Shown here in pieces: positions 53,210 to 61,251 of a stretch of 64,000 nt of DNA. Position 1 is the stretch's first letter. Each line of letters opens with the position of its first letter. Below the pieces are notes generated by a model that was given only the letters and a program-made list of their open reading frames with translations, did not search any database and was not told the DNA's origin. Source of the stretch: an uncultured Spartobacteria bacterium (GTDB taxonomy: Bacteria; Verrucomicrobiota; Verrucomicrobiia; Chthoniobacterales; Chthoniobacteraceae). The position numbers and the translations under genes were made by a program. Location of the stretch: positions 1 to 64,000 of the forward strand of contig CAIRYQ010000117.1 in the NCBI GenBank assembly GCA_903882875.1, given 5' to 3'.

Positions 53210-54346
53210 TCACCGGAGCTTGAGTGTGGCGAGCCCGAGCAGGGCGCAGATGAAAGAGACGATCCAGAAGCGCGTGACGACGGCCGTTTCCTTCCAGCCC
53301 GAGAGCTCGAAGTGATGGTGCAGCGGCGCCATGCGGAACACGCGCCGGCCCTGGCCATATTTCCGCTTCGTGAATTTGAAATAGAACCGCTGGATGAGAA
53401 CCGACGCCGCCTCGACGACGAAGACACCGCCGACGACAAGCAGCACGAGCTCCTGCTTCACGCAGATCGCAACCACGCCGATCGCGCCGCCGATCGCGAG
53501 CGAGCCCGTGTCGCCCATGAACATTTTTGCCGGATGCGCGTTGAACCACAGGAAACCGAGTGACGCTCCCGCGAGCGCCATGCAGAAGACGGTGAGCTCA
53601 CCCGCCTGCGGATAAAACGGCACCTGCAGATAGTGTGCGATGGAGTGGTTTCCAGCGGCGTAGGCGAACACCGCGTACGCGAAGGTGACGGTGAGCGTGC
53701 AGCCGGTGGCGAGGCCGTCGAGGCCGTCGGTGAGGTTCACCGCGTTCGACGTGCCGAGGATGATGCCGGAGAAAAACAGGAACGTGACGACGAGGCCCAT
53801 GTTCGAGATGAGCACCTTCTTGTAAAATGGCACGTAAAGCGCACTGGCCTGCCGCTGGAGCCGCGGGTCGGTGAGGAAGAAATACGTGACGCCCACCGCG
53901 ATGAGAAGCTGCACGAGGATCTTTGTGCGCTCGCTCACACCGGTGGAATTTTTCTTCGAGACTTTCAGGTAGTCGTCCGCAAATCCGAGCGCGCCCGCGG
54001 CGATCATCGCACCGAGCACAAGCCACACGAACGAGTTATCCGGCCGCGCCCACAGCAGCGTGGAGACGACTGTCGTGCCAAGGAGCAGGATGCCGCCCAT
54101 CGTCGGTGTGCCGGCCTTCTGGCCGTGCAGCTCGGCGAGCTTGTGGACTTCGTCGGCGTTGCGGATCGGCTGGCCGAGTTTCAACGAAAGGAGTTTGCGG
54201 ATCGTGAAATTGCCGAGCGCGAGCGAGAGGATGAATGCGGTGAGCGCCGCGCCCACGGCGCGAAACGTCACGTATTGAAAGACGTTGAACGCCTTGAAAA
54301 AGTCGCCTGTGGCGTGATCGGAGAGCCGCTCGAGATAATAGAGCAT
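53210..54346 (-). CDS. mraY: MraY, phospho-MurNAc-pentapeptide translocase
   Basis: Product of 378 residues with about ten membrane segments. Conserved blocks: KAGTPTMGG (near 74-82), the catalytic FADDYLKV (near 121-128) with the Asp pair, NAVNLTDGLDGLA (near 201-213) and GDTGSLAIGG (near 279-288), plus the C-terminal HHHFELSGWKE. It transfers phospho-MurNAc-pentapeptide to undecaprenyl phosphate, forming lipid I. The start codon shares one base with the murF stop (TGATG). Confidence 0.97.
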   Translation of the reverse strand: MLYYLERLSDHATGDFFKAFNVFQYVTFRAVGAALTAFILSLALGNFTIRKLLSLKLGQPIRNADEVHKLAELHGQKAGTPTMGGILLLGTTVVSTLLWARPDNSFVWLVLGAMIAAGALGFADDYLKVSKKNSTGVSERTKILVQLLIAVGVTYFFLTDPRLQRQASALYVPFYKKVLISNMGLVVTFLFFSGIILGTSNAVNLTDGLDGLATGCTLTVTFAYAVFAYAAGNHSIAHYLQVPFYPQAGELTVFCMALAGASLGFLWFNAHPAKMFMGDTGSLAIGGAIGVVAICVKQELVLLVVGGVFVVEAASVLIQRFYFKFTKRKYGQGRRVFRMAPLHHHFELSGWKETAVVTRFWIVSFICALLGLATLKLR

Positions 54347-55719
54347 CAGCAGTTCCTCCCTTCCATCGCCTGCACGATGCGCTCGAGGCGCGCGGAGCGG
54401 CTGGCTTTCACGAGCACTGTGTCGCCGGGCTTCGCGATGCCGTGCAGGATGCGCGCGGCGGAATCGGTGTCGGTGGTGCGGATGACTTCACGCACGCCGG
54501 AATTTTCCGCCTCCTCTGCAATCCATCGCGCCGTTTCACCGACGGTAATCACACAGGAAATTTTTTCGCGGCCCGCAATTTCGCCGACGCTGCGGTGGCC
54601 GCGCTCGCTTTCCTTTCCAAGCTCGCCCATGCCCCCGAGCACGGCAATCCGACGGCCCAGACCGGGCATGCGCGCGAGTGTGACAAGTGCCGCACTCATG
54701 CTGTCGGGGTTTGCATTGTACGTGTCATCAAGGATGCGGATGCCGCCGACGGTTTTCTGCGTGAGACGCCCGGCGGTGAGATCCAGCGCGCGCAGTCCGG
54801 CGGCGCATTCTTCGAGTGAAAGGCCGAGCGTGATCCCGGCGGCGCAGGCGAGAAGCGCATTGCGGACCATGTGCTCGCCGGGAACCGGCAGTTCCGCTCC
54901 CACGCTCTGCCCGGTCGCGTGGATGCGGAACTTTGTTCCCTCGCGAAGATGCTCGATGTCCGTCGCGCGCACGTCGCCGTCGCACAGCCCTGCGGTCACC
55001 ACGCGGGCACGGGTGCGCTTTGCGATCGAGGGTGTGAACTCGTCGTCCGCATTCAAAATCACGGCGCCCTTTTCGCCCACGGCCTCGGCGAGCATCCCCT
55101 TCTCCTGCGCAATCGCCTCGCGCGTGCCGAGGAATTCGATGTGCGCGCAACCGATGTTTGTGATGATCGCGATGTCCGGCCGCGCGATGGCGGCGAGCGG
55201 CGCGATTTCGCCCGCGTGGTTCATCCCGATCTCGAAGACGCCGACATCGTGCGTGCTGTCCGCACGAAGGATCGAAAATGGAAGACCGAGGTGGTTGTTC
55301 AGATTGCCAATCGTGCGCGTGACGCTGAATCGCTGCGCGAAGACGGATGCGCAGAGATCCTTCGTGGAAGTCTTGCCGTTGCTGCCGGTGATGCACGCCG
55401 AGGTGAGCCGCAGCGCCGAACGGTACGCGGCCGCGAGCGAATGCAAGGCGAGCACGGTATCCGCGACGACGATGAGCGCGAATGCCGGCGCCAGCCCCGC
55501 AATTTCACGCCCGACGATCGCGCCAGCCGCGCCGAACCGCGCGACGTCGGCGAGAAAATCGTGGCCGTCAAATTTCTCCCCGCGGATCGCGATGAAAAGA
55601 TCGCCGGCATTCAGTGCGCGCGAGTCGGAGGTGACGTTCGTGATCGCCTGCGCGGGATTTCCGCCGACGAGCCGTCCACCGGCCCACGCCGCGATTTGGG
55701 AAAGCGGCAGGGCGTTCAT
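54346..55719 (-). CDS. murF: UDP-MurNAc-tripeptide--D-Ala-D-Ala ligase
   Basis: Product of 457 residues. The N-terminal substrate domain is followed by the ATP loop CITGSNGKTSTKDL (near 106-119), the NLNNHLGLP block near 140, EIGMNHAGEI near 162 and DTYNANPDSM near 330, all typical of MurF. It adds the D-Ala-D-Ala made by Ddl of the same cluster. The ATG overlaps the murE stop (ATGA). Confidence 0.96.
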   Translation of the reverse strand: MNALPLSQIAAWAGGRLVGGNPAQAITNVTSDSRALNAGDLFIAIRGEKFDGHDFLADVARFGAAGAIVGREIAGLAPAFALIVVADTVLALHSLAAAYRSALRLTSACITGSNGKTSTKDLCASVFAQRFSVTRTIGNLNNHLGLPFSILRADSTHDVGVFEIGMNHAGEIAPLAAIARPDIAIITNIGCAHIEFLGTREAIAQEKGMLAEAVGEKGAVILNADDEFTPSIAKRTRARVVTAGLCDGDVRATDIEHLREGTKFRIHATGQSVGAELPVPGEHMVRNALLACAAGITLGLSLEECAAGLRALDLTAGRLTQKTVGGIRILDDTYNANPDSMSAALVTLARMPGLGRRIAVLGGMGELGKESERGHRSVGEIAGREKISCVITVGETARWIAEEAENSGVREVIRTTDTDSAARILHGIAKPGDTVLVKASRSARLERIVQAMEGRNC

Positions 55720-57245
55720 TGGCGACGTCCCTCCGGGTTTTCGCGCGGCTGACGCGGGCGTGGCGACGGAGCCTCGATCTCCGAGCGTGAACTGAGCGCG
55801 CCGGCGGCGATGGCGGCGTCATCGAACGGCACGGTGTGATCCGCAAATTCCTGATACGTCTCGTGGCCCTTGCCCGCGAGGAGGATGATGTCGCGCGGCT
55901 GCGCCATCGCGATGGCGTGGAAGATCGCCTCCCTGCGATCCGGCACGCAGTCGGGGCGCAAGCGGCGGAAGCCGGGCCTGATGTCCTCGATGATCGCGAT
56001 CGGATCTTCCTTGCGCGGATTGTCGCTCGTGATAATCGCGTGATCGGCGAGCGCATCCACGGCGGCGGCCATCTTCGGGCGCTTCGCGCGGTCGCGGTTT
56101 CCACCGCAACCGAAGACAACGATGAGCCGCGCGGGGTTCAGCTCGCGCAGCGTGCGCAGGACGTTCGTGAGCGCGTCGTCGGAGTGCGCGTAGTCCACGA
56201 AGACGCGGAACGGCTTCTGCGCCGGAATCGCCTGCAGGCGGCCCGGCACTGCGGGCGCGGATGCGAGCGAGTGCACCGCGCTGCGCACGCTGACGCCGAG
56301 TGCATGTGCGGTCGCAAGCGCGGCGAGCGAGTTGTACACGTTGAACATGCCGATGAGCGGCATGCGGACGAGGTAGGTCTTTCCGACCGCTGAGAGCTGG
56401 AAAGTCGTGCCGCCGAAATCCATCTTCACGTCGCCCGCGCGGAACTGCGCGTCGCGGCCCAGGCCGTAGGTAATCACTTCCATGTCGCGCGAAAACCGGT
56501 CGGCGAGTTTCGCGCCGTGGCGGTCGTCGCCGTTGATGATTGCCCGCCCCTTTTTCTTTTTCTGGTCGCGGATGCCGGAGAAAAGCGACGCCTTCGTCTC
56601 GAAATACGCATCCATCGTACGGTGAAAATCGAGGTGATCCTGCGTGAGATTTGTGAAGACGCCGGCGTCGAACTCCACTCCGCGCACCCGATCCAGCGCG
56701 AGTGCGTGCGAGCTGACTTCCATCGCGCAGCTCTTGCACCCCGCGGAACGCATCTGCCAGAGCAGCTCATGCACGTCGGCGGATTCGGGCGTGGTGCGCG
56801 TCGCGGGCAGCTCGCGCTCGCCGACGACATAGCGCACGGTGCCGATGAGGCCGCAGCGGAGAAAATCCGTGTCGAGGATGTGCTTGATGAGAAAGGTCGT
56901 TGTCGTCTTTCCATTCGTGCCGGTGACGCCGACGACTTTGATCTTGTGCGAAGGCTGGCGGAAATATGCGGCGGCGAGATCCGCCAGGGCATGACGCGCG
57001 TTTGTGACTTCGATGGCCGCGGCCCGCGTGGCCAGGCCGGGCTTTTCGCTCACGACGGCCGCGGCGCCGCGATCGATCGCGGAGTCAATGAACTGCGTGC
57101 CGTCCGCCTTCTCGCCCGGCAGCGCGACAAAAAGCGCGCCTTCGACAACCTTGCGCGAGTCGTAACAGATCGCGGTGATGTCGCGGTCCAGCGAGCCGCC
57201 CACCTTCACCGGCTGGATCGCTTTGAGGAGAATTTGGAGATTCAT
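55716..57245 (-). CDS. murE: UDP-MurNAc-tripeptide synthetase, meso-DAP type
   Basis: Product of 509 residues. The ATP loop is GVTGTNGKTTTTF (106-118); TTPESADVHELL and NLTQDHLDFH are conserved. The residue-three selectivity motif is DNPR (408-411), which in known MurE enzymes goes with meso-diaminopimelate rather than lysine. Thus the cell probably makes DAP-type peptidoglycan. The C-terminal 30 residues are Pro/Arg-rich and extend beyond the usual end near GKGHE. It begins three bases after ftsI. Confidence 0.96.
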   Translation of the reverse strand: MNLQILLKAIQPVKVGGSLDRDITAICYDSRKVVEGALFVALPGEKADGTQFIDSAIDRGAAAVVSEKPGLATRAAAIEVTNARHALADLAAAYFRQPSHKIKVVGVTGTNGKTTTTFLIKHILDTDFLRCGLIGTVRYVVGERELPATRTTPESADVHELLWQMRSAGCKSCAMEVSSHALALDRVRGVEFDAGVFTNLTQDHLDFHRTMDAYFETKASLFSGIRDQKKKKGRAIINGDDRHGAKLADRFSRDMEVITYGLGRDAQFRAGDVKMDFGGTTFQLSAVGKTYLVRMPLIGMFNVYNSLAALATAHALGVSVRSAVHSLASAPAVPGRLQAIPAQKPFRVFVDYAHSDDALTNVLRTLRELNPARLIVVFGCGGNRDRAKRPKMAAAVDALADHAIITSDNPRKEDPIAIIEDIRPGFRRLRPDCVPDRREAIFHAIAMAQPRDIILLAGKGHETYQEFADHTVPFDDAAIAAGALSSRSEIEAPSPRPRQPRENPEGRRQ

Positions 57246-57248
57246 CGC

Positions 57249-59144
57249 TCAGTTTCGCCCGGACTTGGCGAGGATGAGGTTCGGATTCTTTTCCTGCTGG
57301 AGCAGCGCCGGATCGGGCGCGACTCCGAGGTAGGCAAGCGATCGTTCCGCGATTGTGCGAAAAATCGGCGCGGCGACGAGACCGCCCACGTCCTCGTGCC
57401 CCGACACCTTGGCCTCGTCCACGATGACCAGCAGACAGAACGCGGGCTTCTCCGCAGGCACGAAGCCGACGAACGACGTGACGTGCTTGTCGTGCGAGTA
57501 GTATTTTTTTCCGGTCTTCGGGTCCTCGAGGAGTTTCTGCGCGGTGCCCGTCTTGCCCGCCGTGTTGTAACCGGGAATGTGCGCGGCCTTCGCGGTGCCC
57601 TGCTTGCCGGTTACCTTGACGAGCGCGTCGCGCATCTGCCCGGCCGTGGTATCAGTGATCACCGAACGGATTTCCTGCGGCTTGTAGCTCGCGAGGACTT
57701 CGCCGTTGTCGGCGCGAATCTCGTGAATGAGCTGCGGCATCATCAGCTTCCCGCCGTTCGCGATGGCACAGGTGGCGGTGATGATCTGCAGCGGCGTTGC
57801 AGCGACCTCGTGCCCCATCGCGACACGAGTGATCGAGACCGGCTGCCATTTCGATCGCGGATGCAGGATGCCACGGACCTCACCGGGAAGCGCGATGCCG
57901 GTCTGCTGCCCGAAACCGAAATTGCGAACCCAGTTGTAATATCGCTCCTGGCCCATCTGGAGTGCGAGTTTCGCCGCGCCAATGTTCGAGGAATGTTCGA
58001 TGATCTGCGAAACCGTCAGTGTGCCGTACGGATGATGATCGTGCAGCACCAGTCCACCGTAGGCCCACGCGCCATTCTCGCAGTAAATCTCGGTGCGCGG
58101 CGTGACGAGGCGGTAGTTTAGCGCGCCTGCGGCTGTCACGGCTTTGAAGGTCGATCCCGGCTCGACTGTGCCGGCGATGGCGAAGTTGAAACGCGACTCG
58201 GGCTTCGCATTTTTCGCATCGTTCGGATCGTACGTCGGACGGTTTGCGATCGCGAGAATTTCACCGGTCTCAGGCCGCATCATGATCACCGTGGCCTTCT
58301 GCGGGCGCAGGCGTTTGCACGCGGCCTCGAGTTCGGACTCGACGATTTGCTGGAGGTTCAGATCCACCGTCAGACGCACGCTGGCTCCGTGGCGCGGCGC
58401 ACGCTCCTCACCGGCGAGGTTCATCAGTTCCTTGCCGCGTCCGTCCTTTTCAAAATAGCGCCAGCCGGGCTGCCCTGCGAGCCAGTTGTCCATCGATCGC
58501 TCAATGCCCTCGATGCCGCGAAAACTGCCGACTGCCTTCTCGGTTTTCGGTTTCGCGCCGTCGGGCTCTACCGTGTTCGGCTCGCTGTTTGTCGCTTCGC
58601 CTTTTTCCGGATTCGCCTCGGGCTTCGCATCCTCATAGCCGTAGAAACCGACGACGTGGCAGAGCATCTGGTGCGCAGGATAAATGCGCTCGAAATTCTG
58701 CTCGAACGTGACGCCCTTGATCCCCGCAGCCTGCACTTTCCTGTCGAGTTCCGCCGCGAGATCCTCGGAGATCTTCTTTTTCAAAGGAACGTACATCCGT
58801 TCCGGATTGATGCGCGAAATGACATCATCCGGCGCTAGGCCGAGCGGTGCAGCGAGGATGTCGGCGATCTCCGCGGGAGTCTTCGCGTGCTTGCCGCTGG
58901 TGAGCAGGCGGCCGTCGAGGACGACATTTTTCAACGGCTCATTCCGCGCGAGGGAATTGCCGTTCACGTCCTGAATCTCGCCACGCCGCGCCGGGATGAG
59001 CACCTTTGAGATGTAGCTCTTGTGCGCGATCATCGCGTATTTGTCGTGCTGGTTGATCGCGAGGAAGATCAGCCGCGCCGATAGTGCGGTGAAAATGGTG
59101 CCTACACCGTAGCAGGCGAGACAGGCGCGCGACTTGAGGGACAT
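57249..59144 (-). CDS. ftsI: Class B penicillin-binding protein (FtsI/PBP3 type)
   Basis: Product of 631 residues from the ATG at 59144. One N-terminal membrane helix (about 12-30), a dimerisation domain starting RRGEIQDVNGNSLA (53-66), and a transpeptidase domain. Active-site motifs are STFK (Ser331), SSN (385-387) and KTG (531-533). It cross-links septal peptidoglycan with FtsW. A low-complexity insert rich in Glu, Pro and Lys (about 173-203) separates the subdomains. There is no PASTA domain. It starts two bases from the end of the ftsL-like gene. Confidence 0.95.
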   Translation of the reverse strand: MSLKSRACLACYGVGTIFTALSARLIFLAINQHDKYAMIAHKSYISKVLIPARRGEIQDVNGNSLARNEPLKNVVLDGRLLTSGKHAKTPAEIADILAAPLGLAPDDVISRINPERMYVPLKKKISEDLAAELDRKVQAAGIKGVTFEQNFERIYPAHQMLCHVVGFYGYEDAKPEANPEKGEATNSEPNTVEPDGAKPKTEKAVGSFRGIEGIERSMDNWLAGQPGWRYFEKDGRGKELMNLAGEERAPRHGASVRLTVDLNLQQIVESELEAACKRLRPQKATVIMMRPETGEILAIANRPTYDPNDAKNAKPESRFNFAIAGTVEPGSTFKAVTAAGALNYRLVTPRTEIYCENGAWAYGGLVLHDHHPYGTLTVSQIIEHSSNIGAAKLALQMGQERYYNWVRNFGFGQQTGIALPGEVRGILHPRSKWQPVSITRVAMGHEVAATPLQIITATCAIANGGKLMMPQLIHEIRADNGEVLASYKPQEIRSVITDTTAGQMRDALVKVTGKQGTAKAAHIPGYNTAGKTGTAQKLLEDPKTGKKYYSHDKHVTSFVGFVPAEKPAFCLLVIVDEAKVSGHEDVGGLVAAPIFRTIAERSLAYLGVAPDPALLQQEKNPNLILAKSGRN

Positions 59145-59145
59145 C

Positions 59146-59502
59146 TCAACGCCCCTCCTCCGCGGAAAACACCGGAGCGCTAACGGCGACACGGGCGGCA
59201 GAGACAGTCACGACCATGGAATCCTCGATCGGCTTGAGCTTGATGACGCCATCGGCGATCGCATTTTTCAGCGAAGTGATCGAGATGAGCTGCTCCTTCT
59301 TCGTGCGGAGCGACTCGTTGCTGATGGTCGCGGCGCTGATTTTTTTCCGAAGGACGGAGAGGTGCTCCGCGCCCTGCTTGATCTGCTGCTTGAGCATGAG
59401 CACACGGATTCCGAAGGTGGCCGCGCAGATGAGCACGGCGACAAAAATGCAGATGTATGCGATGGGGACGGCTTGGGCGTAGCGGCGTTGGTTAGCGGGC
59501 AT
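59146..59502 (-). CDS. ftsL: FtsL-like division protein
   Basis: Product of 118 residues from the ATG at 59502. A short basic N terminus, one membrane helix (AVPIAYICIFVAVLICAATFGI, about 11-32) and a periplasmic coiled coil (about 35-80) match the FtsL/FtsB topology. Primary sequence of these proteins is poorly conserved, so the call depends on topology and on its place between rsmH and ftsI, where ftsL normally lies. It overlaps rsmH by 11 bases. Confidence 0.8.
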   Translation of the reverse strand: MPANQRRYAQAVPIAYICIFVAVLICAATFGIRVLMLKQQIKQGAEHLSVLRKKISAATISNESLRTKKEQLISITSLKNAIADGVIKLKPIEDSMVVTVSAARVAVSAPVFSAEEGR

Positions 59503-60493
59503 GGGGCAGGCGTTCGGCAACCCGAAGTTTTGCCGACCTCGCCCTCGGGTTGTCCTTTTGCTCATCTGCGGATGCGATGAGCGGGCGGGTGGTGAGCAGA
59601 CGGAAGATGTGATCGGGATTGCGGCGCGGCGCGGGCCACTCTGGGCGGTCGTGCCACTCGGTGGCACGCTCCCTCATGAAATTTTTTACGATGCGATCCT
59701 CGCCGCTGTGAAAGCTGATCACGGCGAGACGGCCCCCGGGTGCGAGGTGCCGCGTGATTTCGCCAAGCACCTCCGCGAGCACTTCGAGTTCGCGGTTCAC
59801 GGCCAGGCGCAGCGCCATGAAGACGCGCGTGGCGGGATGCGTGCGGCCCTTGCGCGGAGTCACACTGGCGACGAGATCGGCGAGCTGGAGCGTGCGCGTG
59901 ATCGGCACACGCGCGCGCTCACGAATGATGCGCGCGGCGATGCGCCGTGCCGCAGGCTCGTCGCCGTATTCGTGGAAAATGCGCGCGAGATCCTCCTCGC
60001 CTGCGGTGTTCACGATGTCGGCCGCGCTCTGCGGCACGTCGGGTGCCATGCGTGCGTCGAGCGGGCCGTCGTGCTGCAGCGAAAAGCCGCGCTCCGGCGT
60101 GTCGAACTGGTGCGAGCTCACACCGAGATCGAACAGCGCGCCATCGAGCGAAGTGATGCCGAGTTCCGCGAGGATGCGGCTGACTTCTGAAAAATTCGCG
60201 CGGCGCAGGATCAGCCGTGAGCCGTAGCCGGCAAGCTTTTCACCGGCCTCGGCGATTGCCTCCGGATCCTGATCGGTCGCGATGACAGTCGCACCCGCTT
60301 CAAGCAGCGCGCGGGTGTGCCCGCCACCGCCGAGCGTGCCTTCAAAGAAAACCTTCCCCGGCGCGGGCAGCAGATGCTCGACACATTCCTCCAGCAGCAC
60401 GGGACGGTGGTAACCCGACGAATGTGGATCGGCAGACATGGCGAATTCCTCCGGTTCGGTTGCGGTTTCGGCGGTGAGAAAATAGTCGCTCAT
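59492..60493 (-). CDS. rsmH: 16S rRNA (cytosine1402-N4)-methyltransferase RsmH
   Basis: Product of 333 residues from the ATG at 60493, which overlaps the mraZ stop (ATGA). Family blocks: HRPVLLEECVEHL near 29, the SAM-binding EGTLGGGGHTRALLE near 50-64, FDLGVSSHQFDTPERGFS near 120-137 and ISFHSGEDRIVKNFM near 275-289. It methylates C1402 of 16S rRNA in the decoding centre. Its place directly after mraZ is conserved in most bacteria. Confidence 0.97.
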   Translation of the reverse strand: MSDYFLTAETATEPEEFAMSADPHSSGYHRPVLLEECVEHLLPAPGKVFFEGTLGGGGHTRALLEAGATVIATDQDPEAIAEAGEKLAGYGSRLILRRANFSEVSRILAELGITSLDGALFDLGVSSHQFDTPERGFSLQHDGPLDARMAPDVPQSAADIVNTAGEEDLARIFHEYGDEPAARRIAARIIRERARVPITRTLQLADLVASVTPRKGRTHPATRVFMALRLAVNRELEVLAEVLGEITRHLAPGGRLAVISFHSGEDRIVKNFMRERATEWHDRPEWPAPRRNPDHIFRLLTTRPLIASADEQKDNPRARSAKLRVAERLPHAR

Positions 60494-60972
60494 ACGCCGA
60501 GGAATTTCTTCACGTCCATGTGCTCCTTGCCCTTCGATTTCGGCGATGCCTGCCGGCGCTTCCAATCTTTGAAGGTATCGGGCCGCCAGATTTCAAAGCC
60601 CGTGATTGCGCCGACGAAAACCATGCTCGGCTCCTCCGCGCTGATCTCAATTTCCTCGCACAGATCCGACGGAACCGTGAGCCGCCCGGCGGAATCCAGC
60701 GTCACCTTCTGGCACTGCGAACCGAGGCTGCGCAGGTGCGAATTTTTCACCTCACGCGACAGCGAGGGGTCGTTCATGATCTCCGCGACTTTGCTCTCGT
60801 AATCCGCGCGCGGCATCGCTTTGATGTAGGACTCGGCGGAGCCTGAGATCAGGTAAAATTCCGTGATCTGCAGGCTCCGCCAATCCTTTGGCAGGCTGAC
60901 GCGCAAGGCCGAGTCCAGCGAGCGAGGGTGCTCGCCAGTGAACATCGGCAGGGTGGGCGCGGCAGCGGTCAT
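60490..60972 (-). CDS. mraZ: Transcriptional regulator MraZ, first gene of the dcw cluster
   Basis: Product of 160 residues with two AbrB-like half-domains. The first has LDSALRVSLPKDWR (19-32), where the usual KGR is ALR. The second has LDSAGRLTVPSDL (92-104). MraZ forms a ring that binds TGGGN repeats upstream of its own operon and usually represses it. Four such boxes lie 41 to 75 bases upstream of this ATG. The C-terminal tail is basic (KRRQASPKSKGKEH). It overlaps rsmH by four bases. Confidence 0.95.
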   Translation of the reverse strand: MTAAAPTLPMFTGEHPRSLDSALRVSLPKDWRSLQITEFYLISGSAESYIKAMPRADYESKVAEIMNDPSLSREVKNSHLRSLGSQCQKVTLDSAGRLTVPSDLCEEIEISAEEPSMVFVGAITGFEIWRPDTFKDWKRRQASPKSKGKEHMDVKKFLGV

Positions 60973-61012
60973 CGGGTGTTAGTGGTGGCTCAGGGTCGGC
61001 ATTGGGCTGTCT

Positions 61013-61047
61013 TCCCAGAACGCTCCAAATCGTCCCAAATTGGCCCA
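61013..61047 (-). promoter_or_regulatory. Four MraZ boxes with exact 10-bp period
   Basis: On the minus strand the boxes are TGGGC (61047-61043), TGGGA (61037-61033), TGGAG (61027-61023) and TGGGA (61017-61013). Each is separated by five bases, which is the known MraZ operator layout of TGGGN repeats with 5-nt spacers. The third box deviates in its fourth base. They lie between the candidate promoter and the mraZ start, so autoregulation of the whole dcw operon is expected. Confidence 0.88.
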
Positions 61048-61056
61048 CAGAGTCAA
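61029..61056 (-). promoter_or_regulatory. Candidate dcw promoter
   Basis: A minus-strand TTGACT (61056-61051) matches the -35 consensus in five of six positions. Sixteen bases downstream GACGAT (61034-61029) is a weak -10 match. MraZ boxes overlap the -10 and spacer, consistent with repression. No start site is known. Confidence 0.45.
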
Positions 61057-61251
61057 TCCCAATCGCAGCGTTACGAGCGATTTTTTACGATCGTGTGACG
61101 GCGCAAAAAAATGACGCCAGCGGCAGACCGACGACGCACCCCGTAGCCGCAGCAGTAAAGTGCAGGCCGATCTTTTCCCGCCCGACTCAGGACGTTTGAA
61201 CAGTCCGCACTTTCACAAGCGCGAATTCATGAAGCCACTCCGGCTGCAGCC

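Noticed and set aside
53633-55795. 720-codon plus-strand frame opposite mraY and murF
   Set aside because: Covers two certain enzymes on the other strand and has no plausible product.
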